From the NCBI RefSeq assembly GCF_003010935.1, contig NZ_PGGN01000002.1:1054001-1118000 (forward strand): a stretch of 64,000 bases of DNA, read 5' to 3'. Shown piece by piece: positions 35,112 through 43,947 of this stretch; within the stretch, counting starts at the first letter, position 1, and each line of letters opens with the position of its first letter. Source of the DNA: Phyllobacterium endophyticum (GTDB lineage: Bacteria; Pseudomonadota; Alphaproteobacteria; Rhizobiales; Rhizobiaceae). The notes under the pieces are model-generated. The model saw nothing but the letters and a program-made list of their open reading frames with translations. It did no database searches and had not been told where the DNA came from. A program made the translations under genes and the position numbers.

Positions 35112-37235
35112 TCATCGCAAAAATTTGTCGATCGCCAGCCTCACCCAGACCTTGTTGTCGTGGAAGGCGGCGCCGCCATTGGGTGCCGGCGAGTCGGCAC
35201 CGGTCAGAACATTGATCCCCTCGCCACGTTCAAAGGCCGAATTGGCGAAAATGCCTTCGGAAATCACCACGCCGCGTTTGGTCACGGCCTGAATGCGCGC
35301 ATGAACCACGACTTCGCCGCGATCATTGCCGATTTCCACGCGCGCGCCATCTTCAATTCCTAGTTCAGCGGCATCTTCGGGATGGATGAGCAGTTCGGGC
35401 CGTCTCTCCTTGGCGACAGACGTCGGAGTTTCGGAGAAGGTCGAATTCAGAAAATTATGGGCGGGTGACGTCGCCAGGCGGAATGGATGCTTTTCATCGG
35501 CGACTTCGATTGCCTGCCAATAATCGGGCCATTGCGGCAAGTTCTCGAACGGACCTTGCAGGCCCATCGACTGCGGCGGCCGGTTGGGTGACGGGCCATT
35601 AGTCCAGTCGGGCTTGAAGCGGAACTTGCCGTCCGGCCAGCTGAACCCCTTTTGATAGTGCGCCGTTTCGAAGTCGGGTTGTATGTCGAGCCAACGCTTC
35701 TCCTTCAGGACGTCGAAACCAGGTAGATTGCTGGCCGCCATCATATTGTCGATGAGCGTTTTGGCATCGAGATCGAAGCCGGGCAGATCGCCCACTCCAA
35801 GGCGCTTGGCCAGTTCGTTGATGACATAAAGGTTCGGGCGGGTCTCACCGGGGCCCTCGATCAGTTTGGGACCGAGCACGATGTGCTGCTGGCCGCCACC
35901 GCGATAGATGTCGTCATGCTCCATGAACATGGTGGCAGGCAGCACGACGTCGGCGAGTTTGGCGGTGTCGGTCATGAACTGCTCATGCACGGCCATGAAC
36001 AGATCATCGCGCAGCATACCCTGCTTCACCAGACGCTGCTCCGGCGCGACATTGGCAGGGTTGGTATTCTGAACCAGCATCGCCATGACCGGCGGACCGT
36101 CATAGAGTGCAGCCGCGTCTCCGGTAAGCGCCGGGCCGATCTTGCACTGGTCGATATGGCGGACGGAGGGGTCGGCAAATGCGCGACCTTCGATCTCCCG
36201 CTTGTCCATGTGGAAGATGCCGGAATTGGAATGAAACCCGCCGCCGCCCTCATATTTCCAGGCGCCGGTTACCGCCGGAATCGAAAGCGCTGCATGCATG
36301 TTTACTGCACCATTGCGCTGGCGGGCAAAGCCATAACCAAGCCGAAAGAAAGTTCTCTTGGTCGTGCCGACGAGCCGGGCGAACTCTTCAATTTCGGCGA
36401 TGCTGAGGCCGGTGATCGCGGCAGCCCATTCCGGCTTGCGGTCCTGCAAATGTTGTTCGAGGCCCTTCGGATCGTCGGTATAGGCGTTGAGATAGTCCCA
36501 ATCGGCAAGCCCATCGCGAAACAGCACATGCATGACGGCGCAAGCGAAAGCCCCATCTGTGCCGGGTTTGAGAACAAGGCCCAAATCCGCCTGCCGGACC
36601 GTGGCCGTCTCATAGATGTCGATGGCGACGATCTTGGCGCCGCGATCCTTGCGGGCACGGACCGCGTGCGTCATGACATTGACCTGGGTTGCAGCGGCAT
36701 TCGTGCCCCAGATCACGACGCAATCGGACTTCGCCATCTCGCGCGGATCGACACCCCCAAGCTTTCCCGTTCCGGCGAAGAAGCCCGTCCAGGCCAGGTT
36801 CGTGCAGATACTGTCGAACTGATTGGAATACTTCTTGGCATGGCGCAGGCGATGAATCGAATCGCGCTGCACAAGCCCCATCGTGCCCGCGTAGTAGTAT
36901 GGCCAGACGCTTTCGGAGCCATGATCGGCTTCCGCCTTGAGGAAGCGTTCGGCGACCAGATCGAGCGCGGCTTCCCAACTCGCCTCTTTCCAGATGCCCT
37001 CACCTTTTGCGCCGCCGCGGATGACGGGCTTCAGCAGGCGCTCCGGGTGATGGATCCGCTCCGCATAGCGTGCAACCTTGGCACAGATGACGCCAGCCGT
37101 GTAACTGTTCTCTTTCGCTCCGCGTACGCGTCCGATATGGCCCGTATCGAGCACCTCGATATCAAGCGCGCAGGTCGACGGGCAATCATGAGGACAGGCC
37201 GAGTGGCCCGTTCGAAGCAGGAGAGGTTTATTCAT
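35112..37235 (-). CDS. Molybdopterin-dependent oxidoreductase (DMSO reductase family)
   Basis: A 707-residue enzyme with an N-terminal [4Fe-4S] site (SACPHDCPSTCALDIEV plus a later Cys in GVICAKVARY), molybdopterin-binding domains and a C-terminal MopB-CT domain. The region FDSICTNLAWTGFFAGTG is where the metal ligand is expected. There is no Tat signal, so it is cytosolic, like some biotin-sulfoxide or formate-dehydrogenase-like proteins. No electron-transfer subunit genes are adjacent, and the substrate is open. Confidence 0.88.
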   Translation of the reverse strand: MNKPLLLRTGHSACPHDCPSTCALDIEVLDTGHIGRVRGAKENSYTAGVICAKVARYAERIHHPERLLKPVIRGGAKGEGIWKEASWEAALDLVAERFLKAEADHGSESVWPYYYAGTMGLVQRDSIHRLRHAKKYSNQFDSICTNLAWTGFFAGTGKLGGVDPREMAKSDCVVIWGTNAAATQVNVMTHAVRARKDRGAKIVAIDIYETATVRQADLGLVLKPGTDGAFACAVMHVLFRDGLADWDYLNAYTDDPKGLEQHLQDRKPEWAAAITGLSIAEIEEFARLVGTTKRTFFRLGYGFARQRNGAVNMHAALSIPAVTGAWKYEGGGGFHSNSGIFHMDKREIEGRAFADPSVRHIDQCKIGPALTGDAAALYDGPPVMAMLVQNTNPANVAPEQRLVKQGMLRDDLFMAVHEQFMTDTAKLADVVLPATMFMEHDDIYRGGGQQHIVLGPKLIEGPGETRPNLYVINELAKRLGVGDLPGFDLDAKTLIDNMMAASNLPGFDVLKEKRWLDIQPDFETAHYQKGFSWPDGKFRFKPDWTNGPSPNRPPQSMGLQGPFENLPQWPDYWQAIEVADEKHPFRLATSPAHNFLNSTFSETPTSVAKERRPELLIHPEDAAELGIEDGARVEIGNDRGEVVVHARIQAVTKRGVVISEGIFANSAFERGEGINVLTGADSPAPNGGAAFHDNKVWVRLAIDKFLR

Positions 37236-37298
37236 TGCCTATCCATAGCGCAAATTCCGACGGTCACAAATGGTGCTTTTCGACCGCCGCCGGTAATT

Positions 37299-38096
37299 TC
37301 AAGCGAGCAGGTGCTGCACTCGCTCTATCGCCCAGTGGTAGAAACTGCCGGGCTCAGCGGGTAGATCAGTCGGTTGCTTCTTATGAATGTGGAAGCCGAT
37401 GAAATCCTTGTGTCGTATGGGTTCAAGACCATACTTGGCATCGAAAATCCGGAGGGCATCGCGGCCAGTCCAATAGTAGAAGCTTTCCTTCGGTGCCGCG
37501 TCCCTGAAAAATCCGTGCCGCCGCGCCAGCCGCGAGATGCCGTCATTGCCAAAGACAGTATGGCCGATCATACCAGTCGTGACTTCTTCGCCCTTCAAGC
37601 GTGCCAAAGCGGGCTTGATGAACCGCCGGTGAAAGCCAAGCCAATCCGGCAGGATCTCGGTTCCGTTGATGTAGGCGTCGAAATCACCAATGATCGGATT
37701 GTCCGGAGGAAGGTAGAGGGCCGAAACGCCGAGCCGCGAGAAGTTTTCTCGCGCAAGATACGGCTTTGCGGGCGCCGGATCGAATGGCTTGATGAGATAT
37801 ACATCGGTGTCGAGCCAGGCGCCTTCGCCATGTTTCATCAACATGACGCGGAACAGATCGCTGAATTGGAGCACAGTGACGCCCGGCCTCTTTGCCGGAA
37901 AATCCTTGTTTATCCGGGCAAAAACATGCCGCGGCAACACTGGCTCCGCATCGTGAACTTCAACGCCAGAAGGTACGTTGCCGATCGGATCATAGCAAAA
38001 CAGCTTGACCCTGTGCCCAGCGAGAATCATGGAAGCCAGGCAAACCCTGTCGACGAAGCGCAATGAGGAACCATACCAAAAACTGCAGATTTCCAA
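37299..38096 (-). CDS. Glycosyltransferase-like protein with DXD sugar-binding motif
   Basis: A 265-residue protein whose segment LQFSDLFRVMLMKHGEGAWL leads into LDTDVYLIKPF, the DXD sugar-nucleotide and metal site of the DXD glycosyltransferase family (Gb3-synthase/Och1-like). It likely transfers a sugar to LPS or another surface glycan. A TTG with GGATAGG nine bases before it is the only reasonable start, since a stop codon lies close upstream. It stands alone, so the acceptor is unknown. Confidence 0.78.
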   Translation of the reverse strand: MEICSFWYGSSLRFVDRVCLASMILAGHRVKLFCYDPIGNVPSGVEVHDAEPVLPRHVFARINKDFPAKRPGVTVLQFSDLFRVMLMKHGEGAWLDTDVYLIKPFDPAPAKPYLARENFSRLGVSALYLPPDNPIIGDFDAYINGTEILPDWLGFHRRFIKPALARLKGEEVTTGMIGHTVFGNDGISRLARRHGFFRDAAPKESFYYWTGRDALRIFDAKYGLEPIRHKDFIGFHIHKKQPTDLPAEPGSFYHWAIERVQHLLA

Positions 38097-38178
38097 AATG
38101 TGTACCTATCCAGCAATGTTGAAGCCCGGCTAGCACAGCCGCGAACGATAAGCAATTTGCGGCCACTTGCAGAGGTGG

Positions 38179-39021
38179 CTATGCCAGACGCATCACTGCC
38201 GCGCCTGCCGCGATGAGAGCCACGGCCGCAAGACGCTTCGGGCCGACGCTTTCCTTCAGAACGAAGGCGGAGATGACGACGGCAAACAGGATCGACGTCT
38301 CACGCAGGGCGGCGACCGCAGCGACGGGCGCCATGGTCATCGCCCAGAGCGCAAGGCCATATGAGCCGAGCGTACCAACGCCCCCGATGGTTGCGAGCCG
38401 CGTTCGCTTGAGAAAGTGGGGCCACAATTCGCCCGGGCGCATGATCATTGTCCAGACCAATAGCGGGACTGCATTCAGCACGAACACCCACATCGTATAA
38501 GAAGCAGGCGCTCCGGAATGACGAACGCCGATACCATCGATCAACGTGTACGAGGCGATGACAACAGCGTTGATCAGGGCGAGGATGGTGGTTGCCCGGT
38601 TCGAACCCGCACGCCGCCGGGACTCAAGCGCGAGAGCCAGCACTCCACCGCAGATCAACGCAATTCCTGCCCATTTCTGCCACGACAGGACCTCGCCAAT
38701 GAGTGGCCCGCTTGCGACGGCAACAATCAGAGGCGCCGTGCCGCGCATGATCGGATAGGCCTGGCTCATATCACCGCTGCGATACGCCGCCGCGACCAGG
38801 ACGAGATAAATGACCTGTGCAACACCGGAAGAGGCGAGGAAAGGCCAGCTTTCGCGCGCCGGCGGCGACAGGAATGGCAGGCATATGGCCGCTATGATGC
38901 CCGCTGACGTGACCACGACAACCGTGTTGAGGAACTTGTTGCCCTCGGATTTTACGACGGCATTCCAGCTTGCATGCATGAGTGCTGCAAAAAGCACGAT
39001 GAGGACGACGGTTCCGGACAT
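38179..39021 (-). CDS. DMT superfamily transporter (EamA domain)
   Basis: About ten membrane helices in 280 residues, in two EamA-like repeats. The segment AYRSGDMSQAYPIMRGTAPLIVA in the first half and ETSILFAVVISAFVLKESVG in the second are typical of the family. Substrate unknown. It differs clearly in sequence from the DMT protein at the window start, so it is not a recent duplicate. Confidence 0.87.
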   Translation of the reverse strand: MSGTVVLIVLFAALMHASWNAVVKSEGNKFLNTVVVVTSAGIIAAICLPFLSPPARESWPFLASSGVAQVIYLVLVAAAYRSGDMSQAYPIMRGTAPLIVAVASGPLIGEVLSWQKWAGIALICGGVLALALESRRRAGSNRATTILALINAVVIASYTLIDGIGVRHSGAPASYTMWVFVLNAVPLLVWTMIMRPGELWPHFLKRTRLATIGGVGTLGSYGLALWAMTMAPVAAVAALRETSILFAVVISAFVLKESVGPKRLAAVALIAAGAAVMRLA

Positions 39022-39184
39022 TATCTCTTCACCCGCAGCACGCCAGCGATACGAGTGTGCCCGTTGCGCTGTATGACAGATTTGCGGGAGATGGCAAATT
39101 CGATAAGCTCAACTTCGACATCAAGGAAAGTGTTGAACGACAAGCTTGCTTGCGACCGGGCTCGCGTCATGAGAGAAGCGCCTC

Positions 39185-40045
39185 ATGAACTACCGACACG
39201 CATATCATGCCGGCAATTTCGCCGATGTGGTCAAACACATCATTCTGACGCGAATCGTGCTTTATCTGCAGCGCAAGGAACAAGCCTTTCGCGTCATCGA
39301 CACGCATGCGGGCATAGGCCGATATGACCTCAAGGGCATTGAAGCGGGCAAAACGAACGAGTGGCAGAACGGCGTTGGTCGCCTGCTCGATGCCAACTTC
39401 GGTACCGACGCCGCTGCACTGATCCAGCCTTATCTCGACATCGTACGCGCCGAGAATCCCGATGGCGCAATGAGACACTATCCGGGATCGCCCCTGATCG
39501 TGAGGCATCTGCTGAGGCCCCAGGACCGTTTGTCTGCACTGGAACTGCATCCAGTCGACGCGGGATTGCTGGCGGAGATATTCGAAGGCGACATTCAGGT
39601 GCGCGTGACACAACTGGACGGCTGGCTGGCGCTGGGCGCACATCTGCCGCCAAAGGAAAAGCGCGGGCTGGTCCTGGTTGATCCGCCGTTCGAAGTTGGC
39701 GGCGAGTTCAAGCGGCTGGTGGAAGGGCTCATGCGCGCGCGCAAGCGGTTTTCGGGCGGAACGTTCGCACTTTGGTACCCGGTGAAAGACCGGGACGAGG
39801 TGCAGCGATTCGTGACCGCACTGCACGAGACCCAAATTCCCAAGATATTGCGTACGGAACTCATGATTCGTGCGCCATCGCCGGAGCCTCGGCTGGACGG
39901 CACCGGGATGATCGTCGTCAACCCGCCATACACGCTCTATGACGAACTGCGCACAATTCTTCCACCGTTGTCAAAAATCCTCAGTGACGAACAGAACGCC
40001 GGTTTCACGCTCGATTGGATACGCGGCGAGCAAGTTGGAGCTTGA
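39185..40045 (+). CDS. rlmJ: 23S rRNA (adenine-2030-N6)-methyltransferase RlmJ
   Basis: SAM-dependent enzyme that methylates A2030 of 23S rRNA. The N-terminus MNYRHAYHAGNFADVVKH is the family fingerprint, followed by the SAM region VIDTHAGIGRYDL and the catalytic DPPF motif in LVLVDPPFEVGGEF. The length of 286 residues is normal. GAGAG lies eight bases before the ATG. Confidence 0.94.
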   Translation: MNYRHAYHAGNFADVVKHIILTRIVLYLQRKEQAFRVIDTHAGIGRYDLKGIEAGKTNEWQNGVGRLLDANFGTDAAALIQPYLDIVRAENPDGAMRHYPGSPLIVRHLLRPQDRLSALELHPVDAGLLAEIFEGDIQVRVTQLDGWLALGAHLPPKEKRGLVLVDPPFEVGGEFKRLVEGLMRARKRFSGGTFALWYPVKDRDEVQRFVTALHETQIPKILRTELMIRAPSPEPRLDGTGMIVVNPPYTLYDELRTILPPLSKILSDEQNAGFTLDWIRGEQVGA

Positions 40046-40101
40046 CCGGATGCAATGGCTAGTTGAGATTGCGCCAACGAGATTTCACGGAGAGTGATCC
40101 T

Positions 40102-40548
40102 ATGGCACGCGTATCATCGTTTCTTACCGCAGGCTTCGCCGTTGGCCTGGCACTGGCATCGGCTGCTGCACCGGCAAGAGCGGCTGACTACATCAGGCAA
40201 GGCGCCGTCTATGACGACACATGCGGGCAGGCACACGTCCTCAACCGCATCGTCAATAAATTTTCATACCAGGTGCACCATGTACCAAACCTGCCGCAGG
40301 TAGCGATCCAGGAGTTCAGCGACGTGCGTCTGACCCGTTTCGAGCCAAGCCGGGACCCCGACTTGGATGCCGTGGCACGCCACTATTGCCGGGCAACAGC
40401 GCACCTTTCGGATGGGGATCAACGTCCGGTCTGGTATCTCGTGGAAGAGGGTCAGGGCTTCGTCGGGATCGGCAACAATGTCGAATTCTGTGTTTCCGGA
40501 TTCGATCGTTGGCACGTCTATAACGGCAACTGCCGCACGCTCTACTAA
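40102..40548 (+). CDS. Secreted four-cysteine protein preceding RNase T2
   Basis: A 148-residue protein with a signal peptide (cleavage after ARA at about residue 27) and exactly four cysteines in the mature part (41, 96, 130, 144), probably two disulfides. The core DRWHVYNGNCRTLY and VWYLVEEGQGFVGIGNNVEF are distinctive, but I cannot name a family. It lies 12 bases upstream of the RNase T2 gene on the same strand, so the two are likely co-expressed. A role with the nuclease is an inference. Confidence 0.72.
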   Translation: MARVSSFLTAGFAVGLALASAAAPARAADYIRQGAVYDDTCGQAHVLNRIVNKFSYQVHHVPNLPQVAIQEFSDVRLTRFEPSRDPDLDAVARHYCRATAHLSDGDQRPVWYLVEEGQGFVGIGNNVEFCVSGFDRWHVYNGNCRTLY

Positions 40549-40560
40549 GCAACGCGATTT

Positions 40561-41301
40561 ATGCCGCCCGGCAAGCTGGCACGCTATGTGGTGTTTGCAG
40601 CTCTGATCGGCATTACCGTTCTGTCATACATCTATGAAGAGAACACAGGGGTGAACGACGTTCCCGCCGAGCACTCTCCCGACGCGCCGGCTGAAGCGGA
40701 CGGGAGGGAGAAAATCGCCCCGACTTCCAGTACAGGCTTTGATTTCTACGTGCTCGCTCTCTCCTGGTCGCCCAGCTACTGCGCGGCGGAGGGCGCGAAC
40801 GCCAACAGGCAACAATGTTCTTCCGGTCGGCCATACGGTTTCGTCGTGCATGGGCTTTGGCCCCAGTTCGAGACTGGCTATCCGCAGAATTGCGAAACAT
40901 CACAGAGCCGCAACGTTCCCTTTGCCCAAGCCAAGCAATTGTCCGACATCATGCCATCGCCGGGATTGGTCACGCATGAATGGCGCAAGCATGGTTCGTG
41001 CACCGGCCTGACGCAGAAGGACTACTTTTCCCTGGTGCGCCAGGCGGTACAGCGGGTAGCTATTCCGCCCGCATATCGCCAGCCGACGCCTCGCGCTCCG
41101 GTCAATCCGCAATTGCTCGAACAGGCTTTCGTCTCCGCCAATCCGGGCCTCTCCACGGAAGGCATCGCCGTCACGTGTGATCGCGATTATTTGCGGGAGG
41201 TGCGGGTTTGCTTGACGAAGGAACTGACGTTCCGCCCTTGTCCCGAGGTCGACCGCTCGTCCTGCCGGCGACGATCAGTGGAAATGCCTGCTGCACAATA
41301 G
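40561..41301 (+). CDS. Ribonuclease T2 family protein
   Basis: Periplasmic or secreted endoribonuclease that cleaves RNA through a 2,3-cyclic phosphate, like E. coli RNase I. Both catalytic segments are intact: CAS1 HGLWPQ (His97) and CAS2 HEWRKHGSC (His139, Glu140, Lys143, His144). An N-terminal hydrophobic helix (residues 9-24) may be an uncleaved anchor or a signal. Six or more cysteines suggest disulfides. The neighbouring secreted four-cysteine protein is probably in the same operon. Confidence 0.92.
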   Translation: MPPGKLARYVVFAALIGITVLSYIYEENTGVNDVPAEHSPDAPAEADGREKIAPTSSTGFDFYVLALSWSPSYCAAEGANANRQQCSSGRPYGFVVHGLWPQFETGYPQNCETSQSRNVPFAQAKQLSDIMPSPGLVTHEWRKHGSCTGLTQKDYFSLVRQAVQRVAIPPAYRQPTPRAPVNPQLLEQAFVSANPGLSTEGIAVTCDRDYLREVRVCLTKELTFRPCPEVDRSSCRRRSVEMPAAQ

Positions 41302-41380
41302 CCTGTTAAAGTGTCGCTCTTTGAGAAAACCCCTGGCGAGGTTACGGTTCGGCACCGAATCGTGATCGATGGAGCTCACA

Positions 41381-41977
41381 GTGCCGAAACTTCTTTATTC
41401 CCCCGCCTCACCCTATAGTACCAAGGTTCGCATGACAGCGCTTTATGCGGGAGTTCCCATCGAGGATGTGCTGGTTGACACCAATGCCGAGCCGACGGAA
41501 CTCATCGCTGCCAATCCTCTCGGCAAGATACCGACGCTCATCATGGATGACGGCAAGGCAATATTCGACAGCCGCGTCATAACGCAGTATCTCAACCGCG
41601 TGTCGGGCAACAAGATTTTTCCGCGTAACGCGGAAAAGCGTCTCGAAGCCGAACAGATGGAATCGATTGCCGACGGCCTATGCGACGTGCTGCTCGCGCA
41701 TGTCTACGAGCGTCGCTTCCATCCGGAAGAAAAGGTCCATCAGCCGTGGCTGGATCGCCAATGGGGCAAGGCCATTCGCGTGCTTGATCACCTCAACACG
41801 GCACCGCCGCGCCTAGGCAAGAAAATCCATGGAGGACATATAGCCCTTGCCGCCGCCCTCGCCTATGCGAGCCTGCGCTTTGAAGGCAAATGGGAAAAGG
41901 GCCGTTCAAAACTGAAGCGCTGGCAGAAGCGATTCGAAGAACTGCATCCAGAACTTGCAGCCTTGCTGCCAAAGTAG
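41381..41977 (+). CDS. Glutathione S-transferase family protein
   Basis: The thioredoxin-fold N-terminal domain begins PKLLYSPASPYSTKVRMTAL, with the cis-Pro region GKIPTLIMDDG and the glutathione site DSRVITQYL. The helical C-terminal domain fills residues 85-198. The GTG start is preferred over an ATG 12 bases upstream because GGAG lies six bases before the GTG. It acts in conjugation or reduction reactions of unknown substrate. Confidence 0.88.
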   Translation: MPKLLYSPASPYSTKVRMTALYAGVPIEDVLVDTNAEPTELIAANPLGKIPTLIMDDGKAIFDSRVITQYLNRVSGNKIFPRNAEKRLEAEQMESIADGLCDVLLAHVYERRFHPEEKVHQPWLDRQWGKAIRVLDHLNTAPPRLGKKIHGGHIALAAALAYASLRFEGKWEKGRSKLKRWQKRFEELHPELAALLPK

Positions 41978-41983
41978 AACAAA

Positions 41984-42015
41984 AAAGGGCCGGACAGTTT
42001 CCCGTCCGGCCCTTT
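41984..42015. terminator. Bidirectional terminator between GST and porin genes
   Basis: A perfect 12-bp stem AAAGGGCCGGAC / GTCCGGCCCTTT with an eight-base loop is preceded by As and followed by Ts; it serves the two convergent genes. Confidence 0.9.
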
Positions 42016-42030
42016 CAGATCAGGGATGGC

Positions 42031-42675
42031 TTAGAACTTGTAGCCAACGCCAAGACGAACTTCGTTCGTCGTCAGCTTGCTGGACACGTCGTCGAGACCA
42101 CCGAGGTCGAAGTCTTTCTTGCCGTAATCGCTGTAGCGATATTCGACGCGACCTACGATATTCTGTGTGATCTTGGCTTCAGCACCGGCACCGACAGTCC
42201 AGCCGATGCGGGTGTTGGAATCGCTGCCCAGATCGGACGACAACTTGCTGTTGGTCACGGCGAGACCGCCTGTGCCGTACAACAGTACCGGATCAAGTGC
42301 GATACCGGCGCGGGCACGAACCGAACCTTCTACGCCCTGCTTGGCCTTGATGCCATTGCGGGTCTCGTCACCGCCGTTGTAGCCGAGATCGGCTTCAGCA
42401 CCGTAGACGAACTGACCGTTCTGCAAGTTGTAACCACCGTAAGCGCCGCCCTGGAAGCCATCGGCGTTGATGTTGCCATCATCATCCGTCTTGTGCTTGT
42501 TCCAGCCATAGCCGCCATAGGCACCGAGATAGGCACCGGACCAGTCAGCGGCAGCCGGCGCTTCGATAGGAGCCGGTGCAGGCGGCTGTTCCAGAACGGC
42601 GTCAGCGGCAAAGGAAGGGGCGGAAAGCGTAAGTACGGCCGCCGAAGCGAGGATCGTTGTTTTAAGAGTGCGCAT
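42031..42675 (-). CDS. Outer-membrane beta-barrel protein, Omp25/Omp31 family
   Basis: A 214-residue porin-like protein. The signal peptide ends at SFA-AD near residue 23, followed by a Pro/Ala linker (PPAPAPIEAPAA), WSGAYLGAYGGYGWNKHK as the first strand, alternating strands, and the typical C-terminal LTTNEVRLGVGYKF with terminal Phe for BAM recognition. It is related to major outer-membrane proteins of Brucella and other rhizobia. The strong terminator and long upstream region suggest high expression. Confidence 0.9.
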   Translation of the reverse strand: MRTLKTTILASAAVLTLSAPSFAADAVLEQPPAPAPIEAPAAADWSGAYLGAYGGYGWNKHKTDDDGNINADGFQGGAYGGYNLQNGQFVYGAEADLGYNGGDETRNGIKAKQGVEGSVRARAGIALDPVLLYGTGGLAVTNSKLSSDLGSDSNTRIGWTVGAGAEAKITQNIVGRVEYRYSDYGKKDFDLGGLDDVSSKLTTNEVRLGVGYKF

Positions 42676-43179
42676 GGCAATCTCCTTTTTTAAACTCTTT
42701 TACACGGAGCGGGCACTGGTCGGGGGGAAAAACCAAGAATTTGCGTCCGCTTGACCGGACAGACATTCGCGCCGCATTGTGGCGGCACTTGCTCCGGACT
42801 GTGAAAAGAAACTGTCGGGAAAATGGCGGAAATGCGATGTGTTTTTTTTGCAACATCGGAAATAATCCAATAAATTCAACAACCTGAAAACAAGCCAACA
42901 AAATAGATTTGGGTTCATATTTTCAGAAATTTTTATCGAAAGCTCCTCGATATTGCACTGCACTATAACATGCTTAATCCTTGCTTAAGAACTCGATTCG
43001 TCTTGGGCTTCCAAGCTGTTTCTCGCCGCAATACCGGCATCGTCCAGGCCAGTGCGTCCGGATGTAAACCAATAGACTGCATCTGTTCATTACTGACAGC
43101 GCAAGAACCATTCACTCTCGCGCTTTCGCGGTGCGACCCCTATATTCGTGCCTGAATCGCCGCGTGAAGGAGCCACCAC
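42676..43179. other. Long A/T-rich intergenic region between the porin and SDR genes
   Basis: I support no gene in these 500 bases; the open frames have poor ribosome sites and no family likeness. The stretch around 42830-42980 is rich in A and T and probably contains the promoter of the porin gene. An untranslated RNA cannot be excluded. Confidence 0.4.
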
Positions 43180-43947
43180 TTGAAGACAGATCAGCCCGTT
43201 GCTCTTGTTACCGGTGGAGCCAAGAGGATTGGCAAGGCGATCGTCCAGGATCTTTCGCTGAACGGCTTTGCCGTGGCGATACACTGCAATCATTCGCGGG
43301 ACGAAGGCGAAGAGCTACTCACGGACATCTATGCGGCCGGGGGCACAGCTTGCGTCGTCCAGGCGGATCTTTCGGACAGCGACGCCGTGCGCCGCCTTAT
43401 TCGCGACGCGCAGGACCAGCTTGGGCCGGTCCAACTGCTGGTCAACAACGCATCGGTCTTCGAGGACGACGGAATAGGCAATCTGGCAGATGACAAAGTG
43501 TGGGAGATGCATTTTGCAGTCCACGTCAGGGCGCCAGTGCTTCTGGCCGACGCAATGACGACGGCTCTTCCGGCGCATAGCGAGGGCTTGGTTGTCAACA
43601 TCATCGACCACCGCGTGTGGAAACTGACGCCGAGATTCCTCTCCTATACGCTGTCGAAGGCTGCCCTTTGGACGGCGACGCAAACATTGGCACAGGCTCT
43701 CGCGCCTCGCATCCGCGTCAACGGCATCGGACCGGGACCGACAATGCCGAGCAACAGGCAGAGCAAGGAAGACTTCGACCGGCAGGTGAGCACACTGCTT
43801 CTGGAGCACGGGCCCGACCTGTCAGAATTCGGCCGCACAATCCGCTATCTATGGGAAACACGATCAATCACGGGGCAAATGATCGCTCTCGATGGCGGAC
43901 AACATCTGGCGTGGGAAACCGCAGATGTTTCAGGAATAGCAGAATGA
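43180..43947 (+). CDS. SDR oxidoreductase resembling pteridine reductase (FolM-like)
   Basis: Short-chain dehydrogenase of 255 residues. The NADPH loop is TGGAKRIG (11-18), and NNAS is at 89-92. The usual catalytic Ser is replaced by Asp143 (IIDHRVW), followed by Tyr156 and Lys160; an Asp-Tyr-Lys set is the mark of PTR1/FolM pteridine reductases, which suits a role in tetrahydropterin or folate reduction. The TTG start has AAGGAG at correct spacing. Its stop overlaps the uvrC ATG. Confidence 0.85.
   Translation: MKTDQPVALVTGGAKRIGKAIVQDLSLNGFAVAIHCNHSRDEGEELLTDIYAAGGTACVVQADLSDSDAVRRLIRDAQDQLGPVQLLVNNASVFEDDGIGNLADDKVWEMHFAVHVRAPVLLADAMTTALPAHSEGLVVNIIDHRVWKLTPRFLSYTLSKAALWTATQTLAQALAPRIRVNGIGPGPTMPSNRQSKEDFDRQVSTLLLEHGPDLSEFGRTIRYLWETRSITGQMIALDGGQHLAWETADVSGIAE

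Noticed and set aside
35883-37364. A 493-codon open frame on the plus strand
   Set aside because: It is antisense to the molybdopterin oxidoreductase, whose frame is clearly a protein family; the mirrored frame has low-complexity composition and arises from GC-rich codon use.
42970-43155. A 61-codon plus-strand frame before the SDR gene
   Set aside because: It lacks a ribosome site, and its composition resembles random translation of intergenic DNA.
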